A stretch of 24,201 nt of DNA from contig CAJWLW010000039.1 of NCBI GenBank assembly GCA_913042885.1, positions 1 through 24,201 on the forward strand, written 5' to 3'. Source of the stretch: an uncultured Lentisphaeria bacterium (GTDB taxonomy: Bacteria > Verrucomicrobiota > Lentisphaeria > JABSQK01 > CAJWLW01). The notes under the pieces were generated by a model. It worked only from the letters and a program-made list of their open reading frames with translations. It had not been told where the DNA came from and did no database searches. A program made the position numbers and the translations under genes. Of the stretch, positions 23,400 through 24,201 are shown piece after piece (the stretch's first letter is position 1; every line of letters starts with the position of its first letter).

Positions 23400-24201
23400 T
23401 CACCTGGCATAGACCACTGAGTATCGCCGCAAAAAGTTCGCCGGGATCGTGATCCGGCAACCGCCCCGCACCTGTTTGAATGCGACATCCCGTTTCCCCT
23501 TCCAATCGGGTGAGATGACGTAAGCGTCTCTTATCTTACGCCCCCGCAACTCAATTGTCATGTCCCGCTTTATTTTCGGAAATGTTACTTGATGCCCGGC
23601 GGGGATGACATCGTTCGGGCCGTATGTGGCGCCCAGGCAATTGAGCAGGTGGATTACGACCGCCTCATTATCGCAACGGCATTGTCGGAATGCTTTGACC
23701 ATGACCCCCTCGGGAACATGCTCCGTCAGCAAATTGAATTTGTCTCTCATTGCCCAGCGGATGGCGTTCAGCATCAGGCGTTTGTATCGTGCTCTGTCTT
23801 CCTCGGAAGTGAATGGGCGGATCGGCTTGGTCCCGGTGACCCGCTGAGGCGTGTAGTACATCAATCCCGGCTTGTTTCCCAGGTAGACCAATCTCGACTT
23901 GCCCTGCCGCCGGCAAACAACCACCGGCTCTGTACACTCATCGACGGTGGTGGTACCAACAGCTGAGACGCCGGGTCCGACCGAAATCAAAACCTGCGGG
24001 CAAGGATAATACTCGGTGCTGCAAATCCCACGCGCTTCGCCCTGTGTTCCGCTTCCCGGGAATTCATCGAAGACGACAGGCAGATGTGTACCTTCCAATG
24101 TTCTGCGATAGCTCGCGCCGATAAGATCGCCCAGCGCGAAGTCCGCCCGCCTCTCGCCGGTCTCATCCAGCAATGATGTCTCGTGCGTCATGATGAGGCT
24201 T
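23400..24201 (-). CDS. C-terminal part of a GH42-like glycosidase, 5' end outside window
   Basis: The frame is open to the right edge; ATG 24191 is probably internal, because the sequence before it (LIM) continues a conserved strand. HETSLLDETGERRADFALGD is the hallmark loop of the GATase-like trimerisation domain of GH42-type glycosidases, followed by LIGASY. Later come GKSRLVYLGNKPGL, a helix MLNAIRWAM and a C-terminal beta-sandwich (AVVIHLLNCLGA to RRYSVVYAR). The catalytic barrel lies beyond the edge, so activity cannot be judged. It is probably the first visible gene of the minus-strand glycan operon. Confidence 0.7.
   Translation of the reverse strand, partial: SLIMTHETSLLDETGERRADFALGDLIGASYRRTLEGTHLPVVFDEFPGSGTQGEARGICSTEYYPCPQVLISVGPGVSAVGTTTVDECTEPVVVCRRQGKSRLVYLGNKPGLMYYTPQRVTGTKPIRPFTSEEDRARYKRLMLNAIRWAMRDKFNLLTEHVPEGVMVKAFRQCRCDNEAVVIHLLNCLGATYGPNDVIPAGHQVTFPKIKRDMTIELRGRKIRDAYVISPDWKGKRDVAFKQVRGGCRITIPANFLRRYSVVYAR

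Noticed and set aside
1..24201. CRISPR arrays, rRNA or tRNA genes
   Set aside because: No regularly spaced repeats with unique spacers and no rRNA or tRNA signatures were seen. A profile-based RNA search would be decisive for small RNAs.

Overview
The window looks like a moderately GC-rich bacterial chromosome segment from the Planctomycetes-Verrucomicrobia-Lentisphaerae (PVC) assemblage or a similar carbohydrate-degrading phylum. The evidence is the type IV-like prepilin with the [20 protein letters not shown] leader and MLLPAL continuation, the large CBM/phosphoesterase/PQQ-propeller proteins, GH42-like glycosidases, a heparinase II/III-like protein and small microsatellites next to genes. 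The assignment rests on gene style only, because no rRNA or tRNA gene is present. The overall theme is breakdown and metabolism of complex (amino)sugars.

Layout. (1) 1-5749, minus strand: a directional cluster read right to left. It holds a metallophosphoesterase/PQQ-propeller fusion, an FAD-dependent dehydrogenase, a Gfo/Idh/MocA oxidoreductase and a TIM-barrel sugar isomerase cut by the left edge; two of the three junctions are ATGA stop/start overlaps. (2) 5826-13691, plus strand: a broken nanE, a heparinase II/III-like gene and a prepilin gene. The middle of this block is duplicated in tandem (unit 3534 bp, 5964-9497 and 9498-13031). This gives two apparently identical heparinase genes, a second nanE remnant and a prepilin truncated at the duplication junction. 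An opposite-strand gene remnant carrying a WLVCGPF motif sits inside each unit. (3) 13692-24201, minus strand: a second cluster read right to left. It holds a GH42-like glycosidase C-terminus (cut by the right edge), a truncated CBM9-like secreted protein, a GH42-like glycosidase with an in-frame ochre codon near its end, a second phosphoesterase/PQQ fusion (intact), and a third one broken by an amber codon and a frameshift.

Working model (inference): secreted or surface enzymes (heparinase-like, GH42-like, phosphoesterase/propeller fusions) release sugars, which the oxidoreductases, the TIM-barrel isomerase and originally NanE feed into central metabolism. The most notable features are three paralogous metallophosphoesterase-PQQ propeller fusions in 16 kb, the 3.5-kb tandem duplication whose copies are identical over about 3.3 kb but about 8% different over the last 230 bp, and a concentration of gene-disrupting lesions. 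Two of those lesions are substitution-type stops, which are hard to explain by indel sequencing error alone.
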